Of a DNA stretch of 64,000 bases, positions 1 to 11,783 are shown piece by piece. Made by a program: the position numbers and the translations under genes. The stretch is from Lutimaribacter saemankumensis (GTDB lineage: Bacteria; Pseudomonadota; Alphaproteobacteria; Rhodobacterales; Rhodobacteraceae). Numbering within the stretch: the first letter of the stretch is position 1; each line of letters opens with the position of its first letter. The stretch spans positions 62,001 through 126,000 of the forward strand of contig NZ_FNEB01000009.1 of assembly GCF_900100005.1 (NCBI RefSeq), in the 5' to 3' direction. A model generated the notes under the pieces. The model had not been told where the DNA came from and searched no databases. It saw only the letters and a program-made list of their open reading frames with translations.

Positions 1-90
1 CCCACGCTCGCGGTAGTTATGCGCCGCCTGAAGCAGCACGGTGGACTTGCCCGCGTTCATTGTCGAATAATGGAAATAGAGCTTTGCCAT
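1..90 (-). CDS. tdk: Thymidine kinase, N-terminal part (runs off the window)
   Basis: Only the first 30 codons are present; the gene continues leftward beyond base 1. The start ATG is the complement of CAT at 88-90. The translation begins [17 protein letters not shown], which holds the P-loop (MNAGKST) of the TK1-type family that phosphorylates thymidine with ATP for nucleotide salvage. The [12 protein letters not shown] pattern is characteristic of this family. Nothing can be said about the lasso or zinc region, which is outside the window. The assignment rests on a short but distinctive stretch. Confidence 0.85.
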   Translation of the reverse strand, partial: MAKLYFHYSTMNAGKSTVLLQAAHNYRERG

Positions 91-468
91 GGCTGCGGAA
101 TAATCCTGCCCGCACGTGCTTGGCAAGACTGCTTGATGCATCGCGGTGGTGGGTTTGGCGATGGTCTTTGCGTTCGGGCCGCGGCTGACACCGGCATCGG
201 ATGGTCCTCACGGGGCAGTTGCGGATTGACTGCCGCCCTCGCGTTCCGCGCGCTGAAGGTACAAAATGCACCCACGCGCACGCCGTCCAGAGGCCGTGCT
301 GCCGTTCCCGGCAGCAAAGGCGCGAAATCCCTCCAAGGCCGGCGCAGCGCGTGCTGACCATTCGGAAAACGCCGAAAAACATGGGGTTTCTTGACGCATG
401 ACAAATGTATTCAAAGCTATTAATGGGACATTTACACATGGTTTCCCCAACGGGGCGAAAGGTAGAAG
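91..468. other. Intergenic region between tdk and the HTH gene
   Basis: No convincing gene is seen in this 378-base divergent spacer. Near the right end there is an inverted repeat AAATGT (403-408) / ACATTT (428-433) and a small CCCC-AAC-GGGG hairpin (445-455) just before the ribosome-binding region AAAGGTAGAAG of the gene at 469. A TTGACG hexamer lies near 391 and could be a -35 element, but no good -10 is spaced from it. These may be operator elements for the HTH/LuxR pair; this is inference. Confidence 0.3.
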
Positions 469-927
469 ATGAGCGCGGTCAGCAGTTACTTGAAGAAACA
501 CACCGAAGCGCTGGTCAAGGATGTGGGGGTTGAGCAGGCCTGCGTACTGACCGGAAAATCCAAGGCGACGCTGGGGCGCTACTACTCGGATCATGCCGAG
601 CATTCCGAGCGTTTCATGCCGATCGACGCGGTGGCCGCACTGGAAGAAGCGTCCAGCTATCCGCATGTCACCAGCGCGTTGGCCGAGCTCAAGGGGATCA
701 CCCTTGCGATGGACGAACGCCGCCCCAACCGGCCCAGCGGCGGCGGCGTGAATTCGGATGTGATCGCGCTGAGCCAGCGCTTTGCCCTGCTGATGGCGGA
801 ATACCAGCAATCAATCGAGGACGGCGTCATAACCGCGAACGAAGCCAAGCGGCTTCTGAAAGAGACCCTGGCCCTGCAACAGGTGCTTCTGGATATGAAG
901 CTGCACCTGGAGGAAGAAACCGCGTGA
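469..927 (+). CDS. Putative small DNA-binding protein with HTH segment (152 aa)
   Basis: I do not recognise a named family. Residues about 10-45 (VEQACVLTGKSKATLGRYYS) look like a helix-turn-helix of the phage-regulator kind. The middle is alanine-rich helical, and the C-terminal third is a predicted long helix with heptad-like leucines (RLLKETLALQQVLLDMKLHL), which suggests dimerisation. A purine-rich AAAGGTAGAAG sits before the ATG. Its TGA shares one base with the ATG of the LuxR-type gene that follows, so the two are probably translated together. The protein may act with that regulator. No enzyme motif is visible. Confidence 0.7.
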   Translation: MSAVSSYLKKHTEALVKDVGVEQACVLTGKSKATLGRYYSDHAEHSERFMPIDAVAALEEASSYPHVTSALAELKGITLAMDERRPNRPSGGGVNSDVIALSQRFALLMAEYQQSIEDGVITANEAKRLLKETLALQQVLLDMKLHLEEETA

Positions 928-1826
928 TGAAACCCACGGCCGCATTGCCACACCGGCCCCTGATCGAGGCCGAAAAGCAGACGCCGGCCGTGCTGCATGA
1001 ATTTTTGCGCGACCTCGAGGCGACCGAGCGCTCGATCGAGGTCTGGCAGAGACTTGTCCGGCTGGGCCGGACGTTGGACCTGCCTTATATCGATTTCATC
1101 TCGGCCAGCAGTTTCCGAGATTGGAAAAAGACGCGCTTTGTGCGCACGTCCTACGATTCCTCGTGGCTCAATTCACTGAACGAAGATCCCGTGGTTCAGA
1201 AGTGGTCGTACTTCCGCAGCCACGCGCTTGATCATCTGACCCCGATCGTGACGGGGCTGGAGTTCATCGACGATTTCCACCCGGTGCCGCCGAAACGGCG
1301 CAAGGTGCTGGAACTGGCCGCTGAAAAGGGCTTGCGCGCCGGTTTTTCGGTGCCGTTGCGCATCCATGCGCCGCCGCAATCCGGGCTGATCACCTTTTCC
1401 GGCAACCATGCGCGCCGTGACATGCTGACGATTCTGCGTGCACATGGCTGGACGCTGCATGTGGCGGCGATGGCCGCGCACCAAAGATACGTGATGCATT
1501 TCGCGGCCGAATTCGCCGACCGGAATGCGATATCTGACAAGCAACGCGAATTGCTTGTCCTGTTGGGGCACGGGCTGAAGGACAAGGCGATTGCCCGCCA
1601 ACTGGATATCTCGGTGTCGGCGGTCCGCCAGCGCATGCACAGCTTGACGGAAAAGACCGGTATCGAGAACCGCAGCGGACTGGCGGCGCTTGCCATGAGT
1701 CTTGGGCTTGTGGCCGATCCGTTGTCACATGGCGCATCGGATGCCGACGAGGTCGAGATCCTGGTCCAGATGGACGGCAGCGGCGAAAGATCCCGGCGCG
1801 AGGGGCCGATTTCAAATCTGCGCTAA
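927..1826 (+). CDS. LuxR-family transcriptional regulator (autoinducer-binding + GerE HTH), orphan
   Basis: The 299-residue protein has an N-terminal autoinducer-binding-type domain (about residues 20-180) and a C-terminal LuxR HTH near residues 195-255 (ISDKQRELLVLLGHGLKDKA, then ISVSAVRQRMHSLTEKTGI). About 35 residues follow the HTH, longer than usual, with an acidic stretch. The start could be GTG 924 or ATG 927; ATG is chosen because it overlaps the upstream TGA as TGATG. No luxI synthase is in the window, so it is a solo regulator here. The ligand is unknown; N-acyl-homoserine lactone or another small molecule is inferred only from the domain. Confidence 0.85.
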   Translation: MKPTAALPHRPLIEAEKQTPAVLHEFLRDLEATERSIEVWQRLVRLGRTLDLPYIDFISASSFRDWKKTRFVRTSYDSSWLNSLNEDPVVQKWSYFRSHALDHLTPIVTGLEFIDDFHPVPPKRRKVLELAAEKGLRAGFSVPLRIHAPPQSGLITFSGNHARRDMLTILRAHGWTLHVAAMAAHQRYVMHFAAEFADRNAISDKQRELLVLLGHGLKDKAIARQLDISVSAVRQRMHSLTEKTGIENRSGLAALAMSLGLVADPLSHGASDADEVEILVQMDGSGERSRREGPISNLR

Positions 1827-1847
1827 CTTCTTGTTATTATGTAAAAA

Positions 1848-1872
1848 AGAGGGCCGGCATGGCCGACCCTCT
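1848..1872. terminator. GC-rich hairpin between convergent luxR-type gene and carB
   Basis: AGAGGGCCGGC (1848-1858) pairs with GCCGACCCTCT (1862-1872) with one mismatch and a 3-base loop. Six A residues precede it on the plus strand, so on the minus strand the stem is followed by TTTTTT. It therefore fits best as a leftward terminator, and it also follows the regulator gene by only 21 bases, so it may stop transcription from both sides. Confidence 0.5.
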
Positions 1873-1985
1873 GGTCTTGCTGAAATGACTTCCCTAGGTA
1901 AACTGGTGACACCGCAGCCACACGGGGACCGTGCAGGCGGATCGCCAGAAACGCGAGAAATATACGGGGGTTTCGTTCTCTCACC

Positions 1986-2040
1986 CTGAATGGTTCTGCA
2001 GGATTGGGGACAGCAGAACCACCTCTCCCCCACCGTTCAG
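1986..2040. other. Possible structured RNA or operator in carB-distal spacer
   Basis: A perfect 8-bp inverted repeat GGTTCTGC (1992-1999) / GCAGAACC (2013-2020) encloses a G-rich loop, and an outer CTGAA/TTCAG pair (1986-1990, 2036-2040) can extend the fold. The spacer from 1873 to 2205 holds no gene I can support. The loop GGGGA could also pair with the CCCC run just downstream, which would be an alternative fold. The function is unknown. Confidence 0.35.
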
Positions 2041-2096
2041 TCTAAAAAGCGAAAGACGGGCTGTCTTGGGCGAAACGTCGGGAAAGGTGCGAAACG

Positions 2097-2147
2097 CCCT
2101 GTCAAAAATGACAGGCAACGACGGGTTGCCTGACAAAAATGACAGGG
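2097..2147 (-). terminator. carB terminator built from repeated TGTCA/TGACA hairpins
   Basis: Read on the minus strand, CAGGCAAC-CCGTC-GTTGCCTG is an 8-bp stem followed by TCATTTTT, the form of an intrinsic terminator, 59 bases past the carB stop. The same block contains two near-identical units, TGTCAAAAATGACAGG (2100-2115) and TGACAAAAATGACAGG (2131-2146), each partly palindromic, so several alternative stems can form. The terminator role is well supported by shape; the repeated units may have an additional role. Confidence 0.65.
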
Positions 2148-2205
2148 TGTGGGCGGCCGCCTATCCGGTTGCGGCAGAGTCCGCCTCAGACGATTCGCGC
2201 AGTGG

Positions 2206-5544
<3,339 letters not shown>

Positions 5545-5617
5545 GTCTCGGACCTCTGTTTTTGCGGGCAGCCAGCGGCCCGGACCTGGCAGAGTCGGGC
5601 CGCGCAAATTGTCGTGG

Positions 5618-5645
5618 GTTATAGACATCGCGGGGCGCGGCGCAA
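5618..5645 (-). promoter_or_regulatory. Candidate sigma-70 promoter for carB
   Basis: On the minus strand TTGCGC (5645-5640) is separated by 16 bases from TATAAC (5623-5618). Transcription would start near 5611, leaving a leader of about 65 bases before the carB ATG. No leader structure was recognised. Confidence 0.5.
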
Positions 5646-5735
5646 CCCCTGATGCGGTGCGTCAGGAAAACCGGTTCACCCCGGCGCCCCGAGGCGCTAG
5701 AAGGCGGCCATGGATTATGCAGGAGTCTCCGCAGC

Positions 5736-7253
5736 ATGCGCATGCCCAAACCCGTCGTTCTTTGCATCCTCGATGGCTGGGGATATCGCGAAGACCCCGA
5801 GGACAACGCCGTGGCGCAGGCCGATACCCCGAATTTCGACCGCATCTGGAAAACCTGTCCGCACAACCTGCTGATCACGCATGGGCCGGATGTCGGCCTG
5901 CCGCGCGGGCAGATGGGCAATTCCGAGGTCGGGCACACCAATATCGGCGCCGGGCGCGTGGTTGCGATGGACCTTGGCCAGATCGACCTGGCGATCGAGG
6001 ACGGCAGCTTTGCGCGCAATGATGCGCTGCAGGCCTTCATCGCCAAGCTTAAGGAAACCGGCGGCACCGCGCACCTGATGGGGCTGTTGTCGGATGGCGG
6101 CGTGCATGGCCACATCACCCATATCCTGGCCGCGATCAACGCGATTGCATCGGCCGGCGTTCCGGTGGTGCTCCATGCCGTGACGGATGGCCGCGACGTG
6201 GCGCCGAAATCGGCGTTCACCTATGTCGAGGCGCTACAGGAAGCCTTGCCGGCGGGCGCTAGCGTCGGAACGGTGACCGGACGCTATTTCACGATGGACC
6301 GCGACAATCGCTGGGACCGCGTGGAAGAGGCATTTGCCGCGATGGTCCTGGGCAAGGGTCTGCATGCCGGAACCGCGCAGCGCGCGGTCGATGCCGCGTA
6401 TAACCGTTCGGAAACCGATGAGTTCATCACCGCGACCGTGATCGGCGATTACGCCGGTGCGCGCGACGGGGACGGGTTCTTTTGCCTGAATTTCCGTGCC
6501 GACCGGGCGCGCGAGATCCTGCGCGCCGTGGCCGAACCTGGGTTCGATGCCTTCGATGCGACGGGCCGGCCCGACTGGGCGGCTGTGCTGGGGATGGTCG
6601 AATATTCCGACTCCCACAACGGCTATATGACGACGATGTTTCCGTCGCGCGACATCCGCAACACGCTGGCCGAATGGGTGGCTGCCCACGGCAAGCGCCA
6701 GTTCCACCTGGCCGAGACCGAGAAATACCCGCATGTCACCTTCTTTCTGAACGGCGGCAAGGAAAGCCCCGAAAAGGGCGAAGACCGCTACATGGCGGCC
6801 AGCCCCAAGGTCGCGACCTATGACATGCAGCCTGAAATGAGCGCACCCGAGGTGACCGACCATTTCGTGCAGGCGATCGAGGACGGCTATGACCTGATCG
6901 TGACAAATTACGCCAACCCTGACATGGTCGGCCACACCGGCGACCTGAAGGCCGCGGTCGCCGCCTGCGAGGCGGTGGACCAGGGCCTGGGGCGGGTGTT
7001 GGCGGCGCTGGAACGGGCAGGGGGCGCGATGATCGTCACGGCGGACCACGGAAACTGCGAAGTGATGCGCGACCCCGTCACGGGCGGCCCGCATACCGCG
7101 CACACCACGAACCCGGTGCCCGTGATCCTTGTCGGCGGGCCCGAAGGCGCAACCCTGAAACCTGGCCGCCTGGCCGATCTTGCGCCCACGCTGCTGCAAC
7201 TGATGGGGCTGGAACAGCCACCCGAGATGACGGGGGAAAGCCTGATCGCATGA
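5736..7253 (+). CDS. gpmI: 2,3-bisphosphoglycerate-independent phosphoglycerate mutase
   Basis: The 505-residue metalloenzyme interconverts 3- and 2-phosphoglycerate in glycolysis and gluconeogenesis. The N-terminal metal-binding motif ILDGWG (Asp13) and the phosphoserine-forming motif NSEVGHTNIGAG (Ser63) are present. So are the C-terminal alkaline-phosphatase-type metal motifs NYANPDMVGHTG and TADHGN. ATG 5736 is chosen because AGGAG lies 10 bases upstream; a second ATG two codons on is possible. Its TGA overlaps the ATG of envC (ATGA), so it heads a gpmI-envC-ctpA-rppH run, an order that recurs in Rhodobacterales. It is divergent from carB. Confidence 0.97.
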   Translation: MRMPKPVVLCILDGWGYREDPEDNAVAQADTPNFDRIWKTCPHNLLITHGPDVGLPRGQMGNSEVGHTNIGAGRVVAMDLGQIDLAIEDGSFARNDALQAFIAKLKETGGTAHLMGLLSDGGVHGHITHILAAINAIASAGVPVVLHAVTDGRDVAPKSAFTYVEALQEALPAGASVGTVTGRYFTMDRDNRWDRVEEAFAAMVLGKGLHAGTAQRAVDAAYNRSETDEFITATVIGDYAGARDGDGFFCLNFRADRAREILRAVAEPGFDAFDATGRPDWAAVLGMVEYSDSHNGYMTTMFPSRDIRNTLAEWVAAHGKRQFHLAETEKYPHVTFFLNGGKESPEKGEDRYMAASPKVATYDMQPEMSAPEVTDHFVQAIEDGYDLIVTNYANPDMVGHTGDLKAAVAACEAVDQGLGRVLAALERAGGAMIVTADHGNCEVMRDPVTGGPHTAHTTNPVPVILVGGPEGATLKPGRLADLAPTLLQLMGLEQPPEMTGESLIA

Positions 7254-8386
7254 TCCGCGCGGCCGCCCTTGCCTGCCTGATTGCATGGTCGGGCCCGTTA
7301 TCGGCGCAAACCGCGCCCGATCCGGCTGCGGCGGCGCGCGCGGCGGCTCAACGGCTTGACGAGGCATCGCGGCAACTGGACGCCGCCGACGGTGCGCGCA
7401 ACCGCGTCAAGGCGCTGACGGAAACCCTGCGCGCCTACGAAGACGGGCTCGAGGCGATGCGCGACGGGCTGCGCCGCGCCGCCATCCGCGAACAAAGCCT
7501 GCTGGCCGAGTTGCAGGCCCGCGAGGACGAGATCGCCCGCCTGCTTGGCGTATTGCAGGCCATGGGCCAGTCGCCCGCGCCGGTCCTGTTCCTGCACCCC
7601 ACCGGACCGACAGGCACCGCGCGGTCCGGCATGATCCTGGCCGATGTCGCCCCGGCCCTGAACGCCCGCGCCGACGAACTGCGCTCCAAGCTGGCCGAGG
7701 TCCGCACGTTGCGCGCCCTGCAGGAAACCGCGGCCGACACCCTGCGCGAGGGTCTGAACGGCGTGCAGCAGGCGCGCACCGCTCTCAGCCAGGCGGTTGC
7801 CGACCGCCAGCCGCTGCCGCGCCGCTTTACCGAAGACCCCGTCAAAACCGCGATCCTGATCGCCTCGACCGAAACGCTCGAAGGATTCGCCAGCGGGCTC
7901 AGCCAGATCGCACTGGAAGAAAGCCAGGGCAGCCTGCCCGACATCACCCATCGAAAGGGCGCATTGCCGCTGCCGGTTCAGGGCCAGCTTTTGCGCCGCG
8001 CAGGCGAGGCGGATGCGGCGGGGATCGCACGCCCCGGAATTCTGCTGGCGACGCGCCCCCGCGCACTGGTCACCACGCCCGTTGCGGCCACGATCCGATA
8101 CCGCGGCCCACTGCTCGATTATGGCAACGTGATGATTCTCGAACCCCAGGCCGGCACGCTGTTCGTGCTCGCCGGGCTCGATGTCGTCTATGGCGAGACT
8201 GGCGAAGTGCTTCCGGCGGGCAGTCCGGTGGGTCTAATGGGCGGCAAAGACGCGGAAATTGGCGCGGTGATAACACAATCAGGCGAGGGGGCTGGAAACA
8301 CGCGGCCCGAAACGCTCTATATAGAAGTCAGGCAAGACAATCAGCCGATCGATCCGTCGGTATGGTTTGCAATGCAGGAAGGATGA
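7250..8386 (+). CDS. envC: EnvC-like murein hydrolase activator (degenerate M23 domain)
   Basis: The 378-residue exported protein has a signal peptide (about residues 1-20, ending LSAQT). An alanine- and arginine-rich coiled coil follows to about residue 220, then a LytM/M23-fold domain. The zinc ligands of active M23 peptidases are missing: where HGxG and HxH motifs are expected the sequence reads MILEPQAGTLFVLAGL. That is the pattern of EnvC/NlpD-type activators, which switch on amidases at the division septum rather than cutting peptidoglycan. It overlaps gpmI by four bases and ends 7 bases before ctpA, so co-expression is expected. Confidence 0.88.
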   Translation: MIRAAALACLIAWSGPLSAQTAPDPAAAARAAAQRLDEASRQLDAADGARNRVKALTETLRAYEDGLEAMRDGLRRAAIREQSLLAELQAREDEIARLLGVLQAMGQSPAPVLFLHPTGPTGTARSGMILADVAPALNARADELRSKLAEVRTLRALQETAADTLREGLNGVQQARTALSQAVADRQPLPRRFTEDPVKTAILIASTETLEGFASGLSQIALEESQGSLPDITHRKGALPLPVQGQLLRRAGEADAAGIARPGILLATRPRALVTTPVAATIRYRGPLLDYGNVMILEPQAGTLFVLAGLDVVYGETGEVLPAGSPVGLMGGKDAEIGAVITQSGEGAGNTRPETLYIEVRQDNQPIDPSVWFAMQEG

Positions 8387-8393
8387 CTGAAGC

Positions 8394-9731
8394 ATGAAGA
8401 AATTCGTCATGGCCGCGCTGGGTGGCACTTTGGCCGGGGTGATCGCCACAACGCAGGTCGCAGGCCCGCTCGTCGCACAGGAAGCCGGCAAGCAATCCAG
8501 CGTCTACGAGCAGCTTGATCTATTCGGCGATATTTTCGAACGCATCCGCGCCCAGTACGTTGAGGAGGTGGACGAGAAAGAGCTGATCGAGGCTGCGATC
8601 AACGGCATGCTCACCTCGCTCGACCCGCATTCCAGTTACCTGTCGCCGGACGCTGCCGCGGACATGCGGGTCCAGACCCGGGGTGAATTCGGCGGTCTCG
8701 GCATCGAGGTCACGCAGGAAGAGGGCTTCGTCAAGGTCGTGTCGCCGATCGACAGCACGCCCGCTGCCGAGGCCGGGATCGAAGCCGGCGATTTCATCAC
8801 CCATGTCGATGGCGAAAGCGTGCTTGGTCTGACCCTGGACGAGGCCGTCGACAAGATGCGCGGCCCGGTGGGCAGCGAGATCGTCATCACCATCGTCCGC
8901 GAGGGCGAGGCCGAGCCCTTCGACGTTTCGCTGGTGCGCGCCACGATCAAGCTGCAGGCCGTGCGCGCGCGCGCCGAAGGCGATGCCGTGGTGTTGCGGG
9001 TGACCACCTTCAACGACCAGACCTTTGCCAATCTCGAAGAAGGGTTGAACAAGACGGTCGACGAACTGGGCGGGCTGGACAAGATCAGCGGCATCGTTCT
9101 GGACCTGCGCAACAATCCCGGCGGCCTGCTGACCCAGGCGATCCGTGTCAGCGACGCGTTCCTGGAAAAGGGTGAAATCGTGTCGACCCGCGGCCGCGAC
9201 CCGGCAGACGGCGACCGCTACAACGCGACGCCGGGCGACCTGGCCAATGGCAAACCCATCGTCGTGCTTATCAATGGCGGTTCGGCGTCCGCGTCCGAAA
9301 TCGTCGCGGGCGCGCTGCAGGATCACCGCCGCGCGATCGTCGTGGGCACCAAAAGCTTCGGCAAGGGCTCGGTTCAGACGGTCATGCCGCTGCGGGGCGA
9401 TGGCGCGATGCGCCTGACCACCGCGCGGTATTACACGCCGTCCGGCCGTTCGATCCAGAACCTCGGCGTATCGCCCGACATCGTCGTGCAGCAGCCGCGC
9501 CGTTCGCCCAATGCGGAGGAGGAAGAGCAGACGACGCCAAGGTCGCGCTCCGAGGCCGATCTGCGCGGGCGCCTGGACAACGACTCGCTCACCGAGGACG
9601 AAATCCGCCAGATCGAAGAGGACCGCGCCAAGGCGGACAAGGCAGCCCAGCTGCGCGAAGAGGATTATCAACTGGCCTATGCCGTCGATATCCTGCGCGG
9701 CCTGAGCGCCCTTGCGCCCGCGGCCGAATGA
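8394..9731 (+). CDS. ctpA: Carboxyl-terminal processing serine protease (S41, CtpA)
   Basis: The 445-residue periplasmic protease has an N-terminal signal sequence or anchor (about residues 1-27). A PDZ domain is seen near residues 95-175 (GLGIEVTQEEGFVKVVSPID). The S41 core has the RNNPGG turn and GGSASASEI, in which Ser299, Asp310 and Lys324 match the Prc Ser-Asp-Lys spacing. The C-terminus after about residue 365 is charged and low in complexity (NAEEEEQTT). CtpA enzymes trim periplasmic proteins including cell-wall hydrolases, which fits its place right after envC. Confidence 0.95.
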   Translation: MKKFVMAALGGTLAGVIATTQVAGPLVAQEAGKQSSVYEQLDLFGDIFERIRAQYVEEVDEKELIEAAINGMLTSLDPHSSYLSPDAAADMRVQTRGEFGGLGIEVTQEEGFVKVVSPIDSTPAAEAGIEAGDFITHVDGESVLGLTLDEAVDKMRGPVGSEIVITIVREGEAEPFDVSLVRATIKLQAVRARAEGDAVVLRVTTFNDQTFANLEEGLNKTVDELGGLDKISGIVLDLRNNPGGLLTQAIRVSDAFLEKGEIVSTRGRDPADGDRYNATPGDLANGKPIVVLINGGSASASEIVAGALQDHRRAIVVGTKSFGKGSVQTVMPLRGDGAMRLTTARYYTPSGRSIQNLGVSPDIVVQQPRRSPNAEEEEQTTPRSRSEADLRGRLDNDSLTEDEIRQIEEDRAKADKAAQLREEDYQLAYAVDILRGLSALAPAAE

Positions 9732-9763
9732 TCGCCGGTGGCGCGCGCTGACGCGCGCGCCCA

Positions 9764-9820
9764 ACGCGCCGGGTGCCCCGGCGCGTGCCTCCGGCGGGAG
9801 TATTTCCGGCAAGATGAAGA
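9764..9820 (+). repeat. Dispersed hairpin + GAGTATTT..GGCAAGATGAAG repeat, copy 1
   Basis: A perfect 10-bp stem (ACGCGCCGGG / CCCGGCGCGT, 9764-9786) is followed by CTCCGGCGGGAGTATTTCC and GGCAAGATGAAGA (to 9820). Three other intergenic copies in the window share the tail GAGTATTTnnnGCAAGATGAAG. This copy sits eight bases before the rppH start, so its tail also supplies the purine-rich stretch ahead of that gene. Confidence 0.75.
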
Positions 9821-9827
9821 GACGCGG

Positions 9828-10310
9828 ATGACCCCCGAAGACATCGCCAAACTGCCCTATCGCCCCTGCGTCGGTGTCATGCTGGCCAACGAGGCTGGCG
9901 AATTGTTCGTGGGCCAGCGCATCGACAGCGAGGTGCCGGCCTGGCAAATGCCGCAGGGTGGCATCGACGAGGGCGAAACCCCGCGAGAGGCCGCCCTGCG
10001 CGAGCTTTGGGAAGAAACCGGCGTGACCGCCGACATGGTCACGATCGAGGCGGAAACGCGGAAGTGGGTCACTTATGACCTGCCGCATCACATTGTGCCG
10101 CGCATCTGGAAGGGCCGTTTCCGGGGTCAGCGCCAGAAATGGGTTCTGGCGCGGTTTCACGGGCATGACGGGCAGGTGAACATCCAGACCGATCACCCCG
10201 AATTTTCCGAATGGCGCTGGTTGCCCGCAGACGCGGTCGTCGATCAGATCGTGCCGTTCAAGCGCGCCGTCTACGAACAGGTTCTGGAATGTTTCCGCGG
10301 CAAGCTCTGA
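9828..10310 (+). CDS. rppH: RNA pyrophosphohydrolase (Nudix)
   Basis: The 160-residue Nudix hydrolase removes pyrophosphate from 5'-triphosphate RNA and so starts mRNA decay. The Nudix box is intact ([20 protein letters not shown]), and [12 protein letters not shown] at the start and the [19 protein letters not shown] region are typical of RppH. ATG 9828 is used because upstream codons lie in the repeat element and do not resemble the family. It follows ctpA after a 96-base spacer and its last 22 bases overlap the next gene. Confidence 0.93.
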   Translation: MTPEDIAKLPYRPCVGVMLANEAGELFVGQRIDSEVPAWQMPQGGIDEGETPREAALRELWEETGVTADMVTIEAETRKWVTYDLPHHIVPRIWKGRFRGQRQKWVLARFHGHDGQVNIQTDHPEFSEWRWLPADAVVDQIVPFKRAVYEQVLECFRGKL

Positions 10311-10774
10311 TCGCGCTTGCGCTGGCGGCCCTGCCGCTGCCCGCAATGGCGCTTTCGTGCATATCGCCGGATATCGACCGCCTCTGGACCCGCGCGGCTG
10401 ACTCGCCCGACACGTACATGGTCGGCCTCGGCAGCCTGTCATTCGATCCCGACCGGCTCCCACGGGCCGAGGCCACGGCCGACGCCCCCGAACGGAGCCT
10501 TGTTCCCGCGCGGTTCGAAGGTGCCTTGCTGACACAGGGCGGGTTCGACGCACCCCGCGCGATGGATGTCACGCTCGAGGTGGGGTGCATCGGCCCCTGG
10601 TGCGGCGGCGCGCAGCCGGACGAAGAGCTGATCGCCTTTCTTCGCCAGGGTCCGCATGGCTGGGCGGTCGAGCTGTCGCCCTGCGGCGGAATGGTCTGGC
10701 CGCGGCCGGATGCGCAGGTCGCCGACCGCCTGCAAGCCTGCATGAAAGGCGCCGATTGCACCCCTGCGCCATAG
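10289..10774 (+). CDS. Secreted protein of unknown function (161 aa)
   Basis: No family recognised. A hydrophobic signal peptide is clear at residues 1-22 ([18 protein letters not shown]). The mature part is about 140 residues with several cysteines (including GCIGPWCGG and a C-terminal KGADC), suggesting disulfides in the periplasm. The start lies inside the end of rppH (22-base overlap), so it is probably translated with it. The lipobox is poor, so a soluble periplasmic protein is more likely than a lipoprotein. Confidence 0.7.
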   Translation: MFPRQALIALALAALPLPAMALSCISPDIDRLWTRAADSPDTYMVGLGSLSFDPDRLPRAEATADAPERSLVPARFEGALLTQGGFDAPRAMDVTLEVGCIGPWCGGAQPDEELIAFLRQGPHGWAVELSPCGGMVWPRPDAQVADRLQACMKGADCTPAP

Positions 10775-10828
10775 GCCAGCGCATTTTGCAGCTTTTCAAA
10801 CCGCCGCCTCTGGGCTAACCCGCCCCGC

Positions 10829-11686
10829 ATGGCACGCAAGAAACTGGATACACGCTCGATCGGCCTTGATATCGGCCTGGCTTTCGTCAAATGGCTGACG
10901 GGTGCAGAAAACCTGCATTACGGCTATTGGAAGGGGCTCGAGGTGACGGCTGCCAACCTGCGCGCCGCGCAGGAGGCCTATACCGACAAGCTGTTCGCGC
11001 TGCTGCCCGACCGCCCGGTACGCATCCTCGATATCGGGGGCGGCGCCGGCGAGACCGCGAAAAAGCTGCTGGCGCTGGGGCATCAGGTCGACATCGTCGT
11101 GCCCAGCCCGTTTCTGGCCGAACGCTGCCGCGAAAACGCGCAGGGCGCGCGCGTGCACGAATGCACGTTCGAGGAATTTACCGGGCAGGGGCCCTTCGAT
11201 GTCTGCTTGTTCTCCGAAAGCTTCCAGTACATCCCGCTCGATCAAAGTCTGCCGAAATGCCTCGGGCTGCTGGCCGATGGTGGTGAGATCGTCCTGGCCG
11301 ACTGCTTCCGCAGCGAACGGTTCAAGCCGGACGCGACCCGCGCCACAGTCGGCGGCGGCCATGCGATCGCGAATTTCCGCAAGGCGCTTGAAAGCCTGCC
11401 CCTGGACGTGGTGAGCCAAGAGGACATCACCGAACACACCGCCCCGTCGGTCGAGATCGAACAGGGCCTGTTCAATGTGCTCGGATACGGCCTGACCCGC
11501 GTCGATCAGGAGCTGCAGGACAAACGCCCGCGCGTGCGCTGGGCCCTTTCGCGCCTTCTTCGGACCGTCATGAGCGACCGCAAACGCGCGCGCCTTGACC
11601 AGCGGCTCAACCAGCAGACCCGCAATCGCACGGTGTTCGCGGAACACAATACCTACGTGATGATGCGGCTCCGGTCGCGGGGCTGA
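10829..11686 (+). CDS. Class I SAM-dependent methyltransferase
   Basis: The 285-residue protein has the SAM-binding motif I ILDIGGGAGETAKKL near residue 68, a following acidic loop, and the motif IV-like LADGGEIVLADCF near 150. Its N-terminus (GLDIGLAFVKWLTGAENLHYGYW) resembles small-molecule methyltransferases of the cyclopropane-fatty-acid/UbiE-like superfamily. The substrate cannot be read from sequence. It stands alone, about 55 bases after the secreted-protein gene, and converges on the ABC permease gene with a repeat element between them. Confidence 0.82.
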   Translation: MARKKLDTRSIGLDIGLAFVKWLTGAENLHYGYWKGLEVTAANLRAAQEAYTDKLFALLPDRPVRILDIGGGAGETAKKLLALGHQVDIVVPSPFLAERCRENAQGARVHECTFEEFTGQGPFDVCLFSESFQYIPLDQSLPKCLGLLADGGEIVLADCFRSERFKPDATRATVGGGHAIANFRKALESLPLDVVSQEDITEHTAPSVEIEQGLFNVLGYGLTRVDQELQDKRPRVRWALSRLLRTVMSDRKRARLDQRLNQQTRNRTVFAEHNTYVMMRLRSRG

Positions 11687-11693
11687 TCCGATC

Positions 11694-11762
11694 CTTCATC
11701 TTGCCCCAAATACTCGGGGGTGAATGCGGCAAAGCCGCAGAGGGGGCAAAGCCCCCTTGCGC
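11694..11762 (-). repeat. Dispersed hairpin + GAGTATTT..GGCAAGATGAAG repeat, copy 2
   Basis: Read on the minus strand this copy has two short stems, GGGGGC-TTT-GCCCCC and GCGGC-TTT-GCCGC, then CGAGTATTTGGGGCAAGATGAAG. It lies between the convergent methyltransferase and ABC permease genes, where its stems could also serve as a terminator. Confidence 0.75.
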
Positions 11763-11783
11763 CGCCGCAGGCCGGCGCCCGCG

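Noticed and set aside
8520-10553. 677-codon minus-strand open frame over ctpA and rppH
   Set aside because: It spans two certain genes on the other strand and has no recognisable domain; long antisense frames are common in this GC-rich DNA.
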